Source of the DNA: Enhygromyxa salina
GTDB lineage: Bacteria > Myxococcota_A > Polyangia > Nannocystales > Nannocystaceae
Assembly: GCF_002994615.1 (NCBI RefSeq)
Contig: NZ_PVNK01000079.1
Location: 1-37,125 of the forward strand
Reading direction: 5' to 3'
DNA: 37,125 bases
A program made the position numbers and the translations under genes. Below are positions 8,113-15,785 of this stretch, piece after piece. Numbering within the stretch: the stretch's first letter is position 1; each line of letters begins with the position of its first letter. A model generated the notes under the pieces. It saw only the letters and a list, made by a program, of their open reading frames with translations, was not told the origin of the DNA and ran no database searches.

Positions 8113-9603
8113 TCAGGGCAAATCGCGCGAGAGAAACTCGAGGATGCTGGCGACCGGGACGCCGGAGCTGCCCTCGATGTTGACGCCAAAGCCCTTGTCG
8201 ACGATCGCCGGTCCGGCGATGTCGACGTGCATCCAACGCTTGCCCTCGGCGAATTGCTCGAGAAACAGCCCGGCGGTGAGCGCCCCGCCGGCGCGCTCGC
8301 CGGTGTTGCGCAGATCCGCGATCTTGCTGTCGAGCATGGCCATCAGAGGCTTGGGCAGGGGCAGGCGCCACATGTCCTCACCCGCACGCTCACCCGCGGC
8401 GAGCCACTCCGACGCGAGCGCGTCGTCACGGGTCATCACGCCACAGATGTGCGGCCCGAGGGCGACGATGCACGCGCCGGTCAAGGTCGCAAAGTCGATG
8501 ACGAGGTCCGGCTCGAGCGAGGCCGCGAACACCAGCGCGTCGGCCAGGGTCAGCCGACCCTCGGCGTCGGTGTTGTTGATCTCGACGGTCTTGCCGTTCG
8601 ACGCCCGGAACACGTCGCCGAGGCGGTAAGCGTTGCCGCTAACCATGTTCTCGGCCGCGGCCGAGATCACGTGGACCTCGTAGGGCAGCTCGAGGTGCGC
8701 GATCCCGTGCATCGAGCCGATGACCGCCGCGGCGCCGCCCATGTCGAGCTTCATCTGCAGCATGCCGTCGCTCGGCTTGATCGAGTAGCCCCCCGAGTCG
8801 AAGGTCACGCCCTTGCCGACCAGACAGATCCGGCCCTTACTCGGGCCCTTGGGCCTGTAGCTCAGGTGAATGAATTTGGCCGGCTCGCTGCTGCCGCGCG
8901 CGACCGCGAGGTAGAGCCCCATCGATCGGCTCTCGCACGCCTCGACGTCGAGGATCTCGCAGCGCACGTCGTGGCCGGCCTCGCGCAGCTCGCCCGCGAG
9001 GGTGCTGGCGGCCTCGGCGAGGAAGCTGGGGGTGACGAGCTCGGCCGGGCCGTTGCCGAGGTCTCGGGCCTTGGCGATCGCCGCGGCGACGATCTGCCCG
9101 CGACGACTCCCACGTTGACGAAGATCCGCGTCACCTTCTGCCACGACCGTGACCGCCTCGAGCGTGCCCGGGCCGCGCTTGTCCTCGCCGAGGTAGCGAT
9201 CGTAGCCGTAGCCGGCCAGCTCCAGCCCTTCGGCGACCAGCTTGGCGACCCGCTCGTGGTCGTCCCCGAGCTTGCCTCGCAGATCCAAGATCAGCGCCCG
9301 GACCCCCGATTCCTTTGCTGCGCGCGCGGCATCGAAGGCCAACTTGCGCAGAGCCGCCGTCTCGTCGAGCGTCTCGACCCCAAGCAACAGCACCTGGCAA
9401 AACCCCCCTTCCTCAGTTGAGAAGCGGAAGCTGTCCCCGGCGTTACCTTCGAATCGGGAGTTGATGAGAGCTGTACCCACGCCCTGGCCAAAGCGTCGAG
9501 CGACGCTATCGATCTCGTCCTTCGCCACAGCGATGACGAGCAGATTGTCGGCCTGAGTGCGCGGGATTTCGGAGGCCCAGTCGATCTGAAGCATAGACGA
9601 CAT
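8113..9603 (-). CDS. pepA: Leucyl aminopeptidase, M17 family (PepA-like)
   Basis: This di-zinc aminopeptidase releases N-terminal residues from peptides; in some bacteria PepA also binds DNA. From ATG 9603 the product has 496 residues, normal for the family. The M17 metal ligands are all seen: Lys264 and Asp269 in GKGVTFDSGG, Asp287 in KLDMGGAAA, and Asp346, Glu348 and the catalytic Arg350 in NTDAEGRL. The 82-residue spacing between the first and last of these matches the family. The frame stays open upstream to 9732, but the extra 43 residues look non-coding, so the ATG at 9603 was chosen; another ATG lies at 9594. It is divergent from the H1-like gene and followed closely by the GMC oxidoreductase. 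Confidence 0.95.
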   Translation of the reverse strand: MSSMLQIDWASEIPRTQADNLLVIAVAKDEIDSVARRFGQGVGTALINSRFEGNAGDSFRFSTEEGGFCQVLLLGVETLDETAALRKLAFDAARAAKESGVRALILDLRGKLGDDHERVAKLVAEGLELAGYGYDRYLGEDKRGPGTLEAVTVVAEGDADLRQRGSRRGQIVAAAIAKARDLGNGPAELVTPSFLAEAASTLAGELREAGHDVRCEILDVEACESRSMGLYLAVARGSSEPAKFIHLSYRPKGPSKGRICLVGKGVTFDSGGYSIKPSDGMLQMKLDMGGAAAVIGSMHGIAHLELPYEVHVISAAAENMVSGNAYRLGDVFRASNGKTVEINNTDAEGRLTLADALVFAASLEPDLVIDFATLTGACIVALGPHICGVMTRDDALASEWLAAGERAGEDMWRLPLPKPLMAMLDSKIADLRNTGERAGGALTAGLFLEQFAEGKRWMHVDIAGPAIVDKGFGVNIEGSSGVPVASILEFLSRDLP

Positions 9604-9736
9604 GAACCTACACGACCCGCGGTGAGCGGAGCCAGCACCATTTGACCCCAAGCTGGGGGGGTGACCGAGCTCAGTGTCGCTTCTTCTACCTGAACGAAGC
9701 ATCAGTGATGCATAGATGTCATTAGTTGTCATGAAG

Positions 9737-9774
9737 GATCGCTCAACTTCCTACAAAGATCACTCAACTTCCTA
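9737..9774 (+). repeat. Two 17-bp direct repeats, 21 bp apart, upstream of the H1-like gene
   Basis: GATCGCTCAACTTCCTA at 9737-9753 and GATCACTCAACTTCCTA at 9758-9774 differ at one base and are spaced 21 bp start to start, about two helical turns. They lie in an unusually AT-rich 263-bp region between the divergent pepA and H1-like genes, 30 bp before the -35 element. The geometry suggests a binding site for a dimer or for two molecules of a regulator; none is identified. Confidence 0.6.
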
Positions 9775-9803
9775 TAATTGAGTATCAAAGTTGTTAATTA
9801 GTG

Positions 9804-9832
9804 TTGACATGCATGATCCTGCTCTGTACGGT
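9804..9832 (+). promoter_or_regulatory. Probable housekeeping-sigma promoter of the H1-like gene
   Basis: A perfect TTGACA at 9804-9809 is followed after 17 bp by TACGGT at 9827-9832, which keeps the first, second and last bases of the consensus -10. Transcription would begin near 9839, about 28 bp before the ATG at 9867, and the strong Shine-Dalgarno gaaggaggg (9851-9859) falls in the leader. A TATAAT at 9773-9778 has no good -35 partner on this strand. Confidence 0.65.
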
Positions 9833-9866
9833 GCGCGATACCGTCACCCTGAAGGAGGGTCCACCG

Positions 9867-10463
9867 ATGAATACTCAGGCTACCGAGGAAGCGAAATCCG
9901 CGACCAAGAAGAAGGCGACCAAGAAGAAGGCCGCCAAAAAGAAGGCCGCCAAGAAAAAGGCGACCAAAAAGAAGGCTGCCAAGAAGGCCGCCGCCAAGAA
10001 GAAGCCGGCCAAGAAGAAGGCCGCCAAAAAGAAGGCCGCCGCCAAGAAGAAGCCGGCCAAGAAGAAGGCAGCCAAGAAGAAGGCAGCCAAGAAGAAGACC
10101 GCCGCCAAGAAGAAGCCGGCCAAGAAGAAGGCCGCCAAGAAGAAGGCCGCCGCCAAGAAGAAGCCGGCCAAGAAGAAGGCCGCCAAGAAGAAGGCCGCCA
10201 AGAAAAAGGCCGCCGCCAAGAAGAAGCCGGCCAAGAAGGCCGCCAAGAAGAAGGCCGCCGCCAAGAAGAAGCCGGCCAAGAAGAAGGCCGCCAAGAAGAA
10301 GGCCGCCGCCAAGAAGAAGCCGGCCAAGAAGGCCGCCAAGAAGAAGGCCGCCAAGAAGAAGCCGGCCAAGAAGGCCACCAAGAAGAAGGCCGCCGCCAAG
10401 AAGAAGCCGGCCAAGAAGGCCACCAAGAAAAAGACGGCTCGCAAAGCGGCCGCGAAGAAGTAG
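9867..10463 (+). CDS. Histone H1-like Lys/Ala/Pro-rich DNA-binding protein
   Basis: The 198-residue product is almost entirely Lys, Ala and Pro after a short acidic start (MNTQATEEAKS). It contains nine copies of KKKPAKK set in Ala-Lys runs, like the C-terminal tail of eukaryotic H1 and bacterial H1-like and AlgP-type proteins. It probably coats or compacts nucleic acid in the nucleoid. The start at ATG 9867 is fixed by the strong upstream Shine-Dalgarno at 9851-9859 with 7-bp spacing. No globular domain is visible. It has its own promoter and terminator, so it is a single-gene unit, which with the strong ribosome binding site suggests high expression. Unequal recombination between the repeats could change length among strains. 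Confidence 0.9.
   Translation: MNTQATEEAKSATKKKATKKKAAKKKAAKKKATKKKAAKKAAAKKKPAKKKAAKKKAAAKKKPAKKKAAKKKAAKKKTAAKKKPAKKKAAKKKAAAKKKPAKKKAAKKKAAKKKAAAKKKPAKKAAKKKAAAKKKPAKKKAAKKKAAAKKKPAKKAAKKKAAKKKPAKKATKKKAAAKKKPAKKATKKKTARKAAAKK
9903..10440 (+). repeat. Coding repeat region of the H1-like gene
   Basis: Degenerate in-frame units built from gccgccaagaagaag and gccggccaagaagaag recur across the gene and encode AAKKK and PAKKK blocks. Unit order varies, with some blocks missing one AAG codon, which suggests past slippage or recombination. Confidence 0.8.
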
Positions 10464-10481
10464 CCCAGCGCTCGCTTCCAC

Positions 10482-10510
10482 AAGCCGCCGGGGTTCCTCC
10501 GGCGGCTTTC
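10482..10510 (+). terminator. Rho-independent terminator after the H1-like gene
   Basis: A perfect 10-bp stem (AAGCCGCCGG at 10482-10491 with CCGGCGGCTT at 10499-10508) with a 7-base loop begins 18 bp after the stop codon and runs into a short T stretch. It is the clearest hairpin terminator in the window. Confidence 0.85.
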
Positions 10511-10592
10511 GTATGTCCGGCGAAGCTCGCCGCTCCGTCCTCGGCTCACGCTCGCACTGGTGGACCCGCGATCGTCGAGCCGAGGGCGGAGG

Positions 10593-11336
10593 TCAGGCCA
10601 GCTCGCGCGCGAAGGCTCGCAGGTTGGCGTAGGCCCGCGGCCCATCGAAGAGCAAGGTCAGCGGCTGCCCGGCTTCCGCACGCTCGGCCGCCAGGTCGGC
10701 GAGGGCGTAGGCGAGGATCTCCGCATGGCTCGAGCGCAGGCGGGCATCTTTGCCTCCGCCGATCCGCAGCCACCCGGCGCCCTCGAACTCGAGCAGCTGA
10801 CCGGTCATCGCAAACGCTGGCGCGACGACCTCGACCCCGAGCGGCCCCCCGAACGCGGCCGCGTCGGCGGAGCTCCACAGACCTTCGGGCTCCCAGACCA
10901 GCTTCGGCTCGTCGGGGCCGAGCCCGCTGACGAAGCTGGTGAAGCGCCGACGCGAGAGGCTGCCGGGGCTGAAGCTCGACGGCGTCCGGATCATGACTCG
11001 CTGGGCACCGAGGGCCTCGGCGCACAGCTTCGTGATCTCCCAGGCCTGGGCGATCGCCCCGCCCCGGAAGTGCCCGTAGTCCCCGGGCTTGGCGTCGAGG
11101 CTTCGGTTGCTCCCCACGACGACGCCATCGCCGGCCTCGTGGGTCAGGTAGTGCCAGGCGTAGGGGACCAGCTCGACGCCGGGGTGCCGCGCGAGGACAC
11201 GCTCGCCCATGCGCCGCGCCGCCGCAGCCCGCGGCGGGTTGAGAAAGGTCGAACGCAGGACGACGAGCCCGATCGGGTCGTCGCGCCGCCCTCCGCTCAG
11301 CACGGCCTCGTCGTCGAGGACCACGCCTAGGCGCAT
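10593..11336 (-). CDS. Conserved protein, possibly DUF72-like (YecE) TIM-barrel fold
   Basis: The product has 247 residues from ATG 11336. Features reminiscent of DUF72 proteins are the central RTPSSFSPGSLSRRRF segment, an Arg/Glu-bearing strand (KLVWEPEGLW), and a C-terminal LFDGPRAYANLRAFA. These similarities are weak and the assignment is tentative. ATG 11336 has GAGGA about 9 bases upstream and leaves 13 bp after the stop of the preceding TPR gene. ATG 11360 would overlap that gene by 11 bp. It is probably the downstream gene of a two-gene unit with the TPR/acidic-repeat protein. DUF72 proteins have no settled biochemical role, and none is claimed here. Confidence 0.6.
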   Translation of the reverse strand: MRLGVVLDDEAVLSGGRRDDPIGLVVLRSTFLNPPRAAAARRMGERVLARHPGVELVPYAWHYLTHEAGDGVVVGSNRSLDAKPGDYGHFRGGAIAQAWEITKLCAEALGAQRVMIRTPSSFSPGSLSRRRFTSFVSGLGPDEPKLVWEPEGLWSSADAAAFGGPLGVEVVAPAFAMTGQLLEFEGAGWLRIGGGKDARLRSSHAEILAYALADLAAERAEAGQPLTLLFDGPRAYANLRAFARELA

Positions 11337-11349
11337 CCCGGAAGAATCC

Positions 11350-13512
11350 TCAGGCGTCATCGTCTTCGCCATTGCCATCATTGTGGTTCGCGGGGCTCGG
11401 TGCCAGTGGTGGCGGCGCGTCCAGATCTGCGCCGAAGTCCCAGCCCTCGTCGAGCGCGGGTGTGGCCAGCTTGGCCTTGGGCGCCGCGGGCTTGGGCGCC
11501 TTCAGTCCGGGGATGCTCGGGGGCGCGACCGGGCCGGCCTTGGGCGTGACCCCGGGCAGCGGCGGGGCCGCCTTGGCCGGGCTCGGCTCGGGCGCCGGCT
11601 CGGGCGCCGGGCGGGCGGGCAGCACCGGGCCGCGCTTGACCGTCGACGGCGGCGCGAACTTGGGCACCGCGCCGAAGTCGGGCAGGTCGAACAGCGAGGA
11701 GCCCGACTTGGCGCTCGGGCTCGGGCTCGGGCTCGCGGGCTCGTCCTCGGCGTCAAACAGCGCCGAGCGGAACATGCCGCCCGACGAGTTCGACCCGATC
11801 GGTCGGATGCCGCTGGCGCTCGCGGGGTCAGGCTCGAGCTCGGACTCGGGCAGCTTGGGACGCACGCCTGAGTTCAGCGCCGCCCGGGCGAGACTCGCGA
11901 GGTCGAGGTCGTCATCGTCGTCGCCTGCATCGGCGGGTGGCTCGGGGCTCGCCTGTTCGGTCGCGGCGTCCGCGTCCGCGTCCGCGTCCGAAGCGGCGCT
12001 GCTGTCGTCGTCGTCCGCGTCGTCTGTCTCGTCCGCGTCACTCTCGTCCGCGTCATCACTCTCGTCCGCGTCGTCTGTCTCGTCCGCGTCACTCTCGTCC
12101 GCGTCAGTCTCGTCCGCGTCGTCTGTCTCGTCCGCGTCGTCCGTCTCGTCCGCGTCAGTCTCGTCCGCGTCGTCACTCTCGTCCGCGTCACTCTCGTCCG
12201 CGTCGTCGCTCTCGTCCGCGTCAGTCTCGTCCGCGTCAGTCTCGTCCGCGTCACTCTCGTCCGCGTCACTCTCGTCCGCGTCACTCTCGTCCGCGTCGGC
12301 ATCCTCATCGACATCGAGCTCGGCGCTGTCGGCGTTGCGATCTTGCTCACGACTCGCCTCCGCGTCCGCCTCGGCCACGTCGCCGGGGAGGTCGGCCTCG
12401 GCGCGGGCGTCCGTGTCGACGCTGGTCTCTTCGGCGCCCTGCTTCGCGGCCCCGTCGGGGCCCCGAGTCTCAGCCTCTCGCTCGCCCTCGTCAGTTGGAA
12501 GCTCGCTCGGCTGAGCTCCGTCCGCGCGGCGGCCCTCGGCCTTCGCCTTCTTGCGCGCGTCTCGGCGAGCCTGCTTGCGACCCTTCTTGCCCTTGAGCTT
12601 GTCCTTGCCCTTCTTGCCCTTGCCCTTGCCCTTGCCCTTGCCCTTGGTCCCGGCTCCGCCGTCATCGGCCTTGCGCTCGCGCTTTTGCTTGGCCTTGAGA
12701 AAGGGGCGCAGCCCCTTCTTGCCGCGCTTGAGCAGATCCTTGGCGAGCTGATCCCCAGCTTCGTCGACCGCGGCCTCGGCGGCCTCGATCAACGCGGCGG
12801 CCTTTTCGGGCTGATCGCAGCGCTGCAGGGCCAAGACCAGGCCCGCGAGCACGCGCGGGTGGCCGCCAAAGCCCTCGCGCGCCTGCTCGAGGTGGGCGAG
12901 GGCGTCGCTGTTGTGACCCGACTCGGACAGCAGCACCGTGCCGTAGTTCAGGTGGTCGAGGTCCGAGAGCTGGTCGAGCTTGGCGAGCTTGCTCAGCAGC
13001 GCCCGAGCCTCCTTGCGATCTCCGGCGAGGGTCAGCGCGTGGGCCTGGGCCGAGATCAGCTCGGCCTTGTCACCGGGATGGTTCGAGACCCGCTCGGCCT
13101 CGGCGAAGGCCTGCGCCGCCGCCCGACCGTCATCGACGGCGAGGTGGAGCTTGGCCTCCTGGATCCGGACCCACGCGTGGGGCGCGAGCAGCTTGACGGT
13201 GACGTTCCCGCGCAGCTCCTCGAGCAGGCTGTGGGCCTTTCCTCGATCGACCGCGTCGACCCTGGCCGCGAGCCGCTCGAACACCAGCGAGTGCGCGAGC
13301 ATCGGGATCGCGAAGAAGGCCGCGACCCCGAGCACGGCCAGCGCCCAGCCATAGATGCTGACGTACTCGGCGAGCACGAAGCCGCCCACGATCAGCACGA
13401 TCGCAACCCACCCGCGCAGGAGCCACGAGGCCATGGGCCTGCCCGACTGTCGCCATAGCTCCGCGGGGATCTTTGGCGTCGCCGGATCTATCGTCGCGAT
13501 CGTACCGGACAC
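11350..13512 (-). CDS. Membrane TPR protein with basic Lys/Gly tract and long acidic Asp/Glu/Ser repeat
   Basis: The 720-residue product has, in order: two hydrophobic segments at about residues 34-72 (GWVAIVLIVGGFVLAEY and WALAVLGVAAFFAIPML); a TPR-like helical region to about residue 270; a strongly basic tract of Lys/Gly pairs (KGKGKGKGKGKKGKDK, about 295-325); an acidic stretch including about 100 residues of Asp-Ala-Asp-Glu/Asp-Ala-Asp-Glu-Ser units; and a Pro/Ala-rich C-terminus. It is probably anchored by a membrane hairpin with the rest in the cytoplasm. The start is GTG 13512; ATG 13434 would shorten it by 26 residues and remains possible. The side-by-side basic and acidic tracts could allow self-association or binding of nucleic acid, but this is inference. 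No family is recognised beyond TPR-like repeats. Confidence 0.82.
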   Translation of the reverse strand: MSGTIATIDPATPKIPAELWRQSGRPMASWLLRGWVAIVLIVGGFVLAEYVSIYGWALAVLGVAAFFAIPMLAHSLVFERLAARVDAVDRGKAHSLLEELRGNVTVKLLAPHAWVRIQEAKLHLAVDDGRAAAQAFAEAERVSNHPGDKAELISAQAHALTLAGDRKEARALLSKLAKLDQLSDLDHLNYGTVLLSESGHNSDALAHLEQAREGFGGHPRVLAGLVLALQRCDQPEKAAALIEAAEAAVDEAGDQLAKDLLKRGKKGLRPFLKAKQKRERKADDGGAGTKGKGKGKGKGKKGKDKLKGKKGRKQARRDARKKAKAEGRRADGAQPSELPTDEGEREAETRGPDGAAKQGAEETSVDTDARAEADLPGDVAEADAEASREQDRNADSAELDVDEDADADESDADESDADESDADETDADETDADESDDADESDADESDDADETDADETDDADETDDADETDADESDADETDDADESDDADESDADETDDADDDDSSAASDADADADAATEQASPEPPADAGDDDDDLDLASLARAALNSGVRPKLPESELEPDPASASGIRPIGSNSSGGMFRSALFDAEDEPASPSPSPSAKSGSSLFDLPDFGAVPKFAPPSTVKRGPVLPARPAPEPAPEPSPAKAAPPLPGVTPKAGPVAPPSIPGLKAPKPAAPKAKLATPALDEGWDFGADLDAPPPLAPSPANHNDGNGEDDDA
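12003..12300 (-). repeat. Coding tandem repeat for the Asp/Ala/Glu/Ser tract
   Basis: On the plus strand the hexamer-like core tcgtccgcgtc is followed by act, agt or gtctgt variants in 12-15-bp units across about 300 bp. All are in frame with the gene on the minus strand and encode ADES, ADET and DDADE units. The near-identical units suggest recent expansion. Confidence 0.85.
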
Positions 13513-13689
13513 GGTCGCGCAAAATGCCTCACTGCGCGCAACGGGGCAAGGCCGGGCTAGATCCCAACCGGCGCGGGGCGCATATCAGCGTCTACGGGCG
13601 GATTCGCCCGCCGTAGCGGCGATCACAGCTCCCGCCCGCGACCCGGACCCTCGACCCGTCGCGCGGCGCGGGTGTCGGGATCGGCGCTG

Positions 13690-15651
13690 TCATGCCCCGC
13701 CCGTGCTCTTGTTGATCGCGTCGTCGAGGCGATCGAGCAGCACGTAGATGAACAGGGCCACGGCCGCCGCGATCCCGGCGAGGACCAGGAAGAAGTTGAC
13801 CGGCGTCATCGAGCTCTGGATGCCACCAAAGAAGCCCGAGAAGTTGTTCCCAAACGCGGTGGCCAAGAACCACCCGCCCATCGCGAGCCCGACGAGGCGC
13901 TTGGGCGCGAGCTTGGTGACCAGCGAGAGCCCCATCGGAGACAGGAGCAGCTCGCCGATCGTGATGATCCCATAGAAGCCGACCAGCCACAGGCCCGAGA
14001 CCTTGGCCGCGCCGCCGTCGGTGAACATCCCGCCGAGGGCCATGAGCAGCAGCGAGGCGGTGGTCAGGCACAAGCCATAGAAAATTTTGCGCGCGGTCGA
14101 GATCTCTTTGCCGCGCGCGACCAGCCACGCGAAGAAGCCGACGATCAGCGGGGTGAAGCCGACCACGAACAGGGCGTTGAGCGACTGAAACAGCTCGGGG
14201 TTGATGACCTGGACCCACTTGCCGGGCGGCAGCTCCTCGGGCGGGTGGCCAAATTTCTCGGCGTAGCCCTCGTAGAGCTCGGCGTAGGTCTCGTCGCTGA
14301 CCACGTAGGTCGGGTAGGCCCCGTCGGGGCCCTCGCGCATCAACGCCACGCGCAGGTCAGCGGACAGCTGCTCGGGGATGTTGACGGCCACGGTCGGCGC
14401 GCCGTGGGAGTCGGTGCCCTCGACGACCTCGAGCTCGCCGTCGGGGTAGATCGCGGTCGAGAACTGCCACACGGCGGCCTTGTCGGCGTCGAGCTTGGTG
14501 ACCTCCACGAGCGGGTCGAATTCCTCGACCGAGAGCTCGGGGTTCGCGGCGAGGATCTCGGCCAGGGTCTCGTGATCCATCCGCTTTTGCCCGTACATCC
14601 GGGCGACGCTGGCGTCGTCGACGACCACGAGGCTGTCTTTGCTGGGCCGCGGCACGTCCTCGGCGGCGTTGCCGTAGTAGCTCGGCAGCCCGTCTTGCTG
14701 GAACAGGCTCGGCGCCGGGATGTCGCGCGCGGTCATGTCGTTGGCCCACTGCGTCATCGCCGAGCCGTTGAGGTGCAAGACCATGAAGAAGGTCCCGCCG
14801 GCCACGTAGATCGGCAGCAGCGCGAGCAAGCCCGGCTTCTCCTTGTCGACCGCGGTGACCCCGAGGCGGACGAAGAACACGATGATCGGGATCATCCCGG
14901 CCAGGAACCCAACGATCGCCGGGCGGACCGGGCCATCGGGCATGTAGGTGCTCGACAGCCAAAAGCCCAGGCCCCCGAACACGAAGGCCGGGAGCAAGAT
15001 CTTGAGAAAGACCTCGCCGAAGCCCGTGTCGTCCTCGCTGCGCTCGGGCTGGCGGTCGGCGACCTCGAGGGTCTTCCAGCTCAGCGCCAGGATCGTCACG
15101 CCGATCAGCAGGCCGATCGACGCGACCAGGAAGGTCGCCTCCCAGTTGAACTTGTTGCGGACCGCCGAGCTCAAGAACGAGGCCACGAAGGCCCCGATGT
15201 TGATGCCCATGTAGAAGATGTTGAAGCCGGCGTCGCGCTTGGGGTCTCCGGGCTCATAGAGGTTGCCGACCATGACCGAGATGTTGGGCTTGAACAGCCC
15301 GTTGCCGATCACCAGGCCGATCAAGCCGTAATAGAAGTAGGTCTCGCCCCGGCTCATCAAGAACAGCCCGGCGGACATGATCAGCCCGCCGATGACCACG
15401 GCCTTGCGGTAGCCGAGGTAGCGATCGGCGAGCAGCCCGCCGGGGAAGGGCGTGAAATAGACGAAGGCGAGGTAGAGCCCGTAGATTTCGTTGCCGTCGG
15501 CGGCCGGGAGCCCGAGCCCGCCGCGCTCGAAGTCGGTCACGTAGAGCAGGAGCACGTTGAGCATCGTGTAGAAGGCCAGGCGCTCCCACATCTCGATGAA
15601 GAACAGCTGGTAGAGCCCTTTGGGGTGTTTGCGGGATTTCGTCTCGGCCAT
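13690..15651 (-). CDS. Proton-dependent oligopeptide transporter (POT/PTR2 family) with a large insertion
   Basis: POT proteins import di- and tripeptides (or, in some branches, other small molecules) with protons across the inner membrane. The 653-residue product has the N-terminal Glu-x-x-Glu-Arg motif (E20, E23, R24 in EMWERLAFY), the NGLFKPNISVMVG motif with Lys121, FYMGINIGAF of the PTR2 signature, and GELLLSPMGLSLVTKLAP near the end. About 12-14 membrane helices are expected. It is about 150 residues longer than typical bacterial members because of a soluble insertion at about residues 305-482, between the helices matching TM7 and TM8. It lies upstream of the TPR gene on the same strand with a 177-bp gap that holds an imperfect hairpin at about 13592-13616. 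It is divergent from the M48-like cassette. Confidence 0.92.
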   Translation of the reverse strand: MAETKSRKHPKGLYQLFFIEMWERLAFYTMLNVLLLYVTDFERGGLGLPAADGNEIYGLYLAFVYFTPFPGGLLADRYLGYRKAVVIGGLIMSAGLFLMSRGETYFYYGLIGLVIGNGLFKPNISVMVGNLYEPGDPKRDAGFNIFYMGINIGAFVASFLSSAVRNKFNWEATFLVASIGLLIGVTILALSWKTLEVADRQPERSEDDTGFGEVFLKILLPAFVFGGLGFWLSSTYMPDGPVRPAIVGFLAGMIPIIVFFVRLGVTAVDKEKPGLLALLPIYVAGGTFFMVLHLNGSAMTQWANDMTARDIPAPSLFQQDGLPSYYGNAAEDVPRPSKDSLVVVDDASVARMYGQKRMDHETLAEILAANPELSVEEFDPLVEVTKLDADKAAVWQFSTAIYPDGELEVVEGTDSHGAPTVAVNIPEQLSADLRVALMREGPDGAYPTYVVSDETYAELYEGYAEKFGHPPEELPPGKWVQVINPELFQSLNALFVVGFTPLIVGFFAWLVARGKEISTARKIFYGLCLTTASLLLMALGGMFTDGGAAKVSGLWLVGFYGIITIGELLLSPMGLSLVTKLAPKRLVGLAMGGWFLATAFGNNFSGFFGGIQSSMTPVNFFLVLAGIAAAVALFIYVLLDRLDDAINKSTGGA

Positions 15652-15785
15652 TCACTCACCTCGCGTCGGTCCGCGGATCATCGCTTTCGTGCCAACGCGG
15701 GGCAAGCGAGGGCGAACTCTGCTCGTCAGGGCCCGCCGCGGCTCTGCTACCATCCCTGCGCGCCCACGACTGGGCACCCGAACAC

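Noticed and set aside
9773..9778. Perfect TATAAT as the -10 of the H1-like gene
   Set aside because: No acceptable -35 lies about 17 bp upstream, while the TTGACA at 9804 with TACGGT 17 bp on is a better pair and closer to the ribosome site.
12003..12300. Regular repeats that could be taken for a CRISPR array
   Set aside because: The units are only 12-15 bp, there are no unique spacers, and they are in frame with a coding sequence. The same applies to 18541-18900 and 9903-10440.
13592..13616. Hairpin after the POT transporter gene as a terminator
   Set aside because: The arms (ctacgggcg / cgcccgccgtag) need a three-base bulge, it lies about 80 bp past the stop, and there is no T-run.
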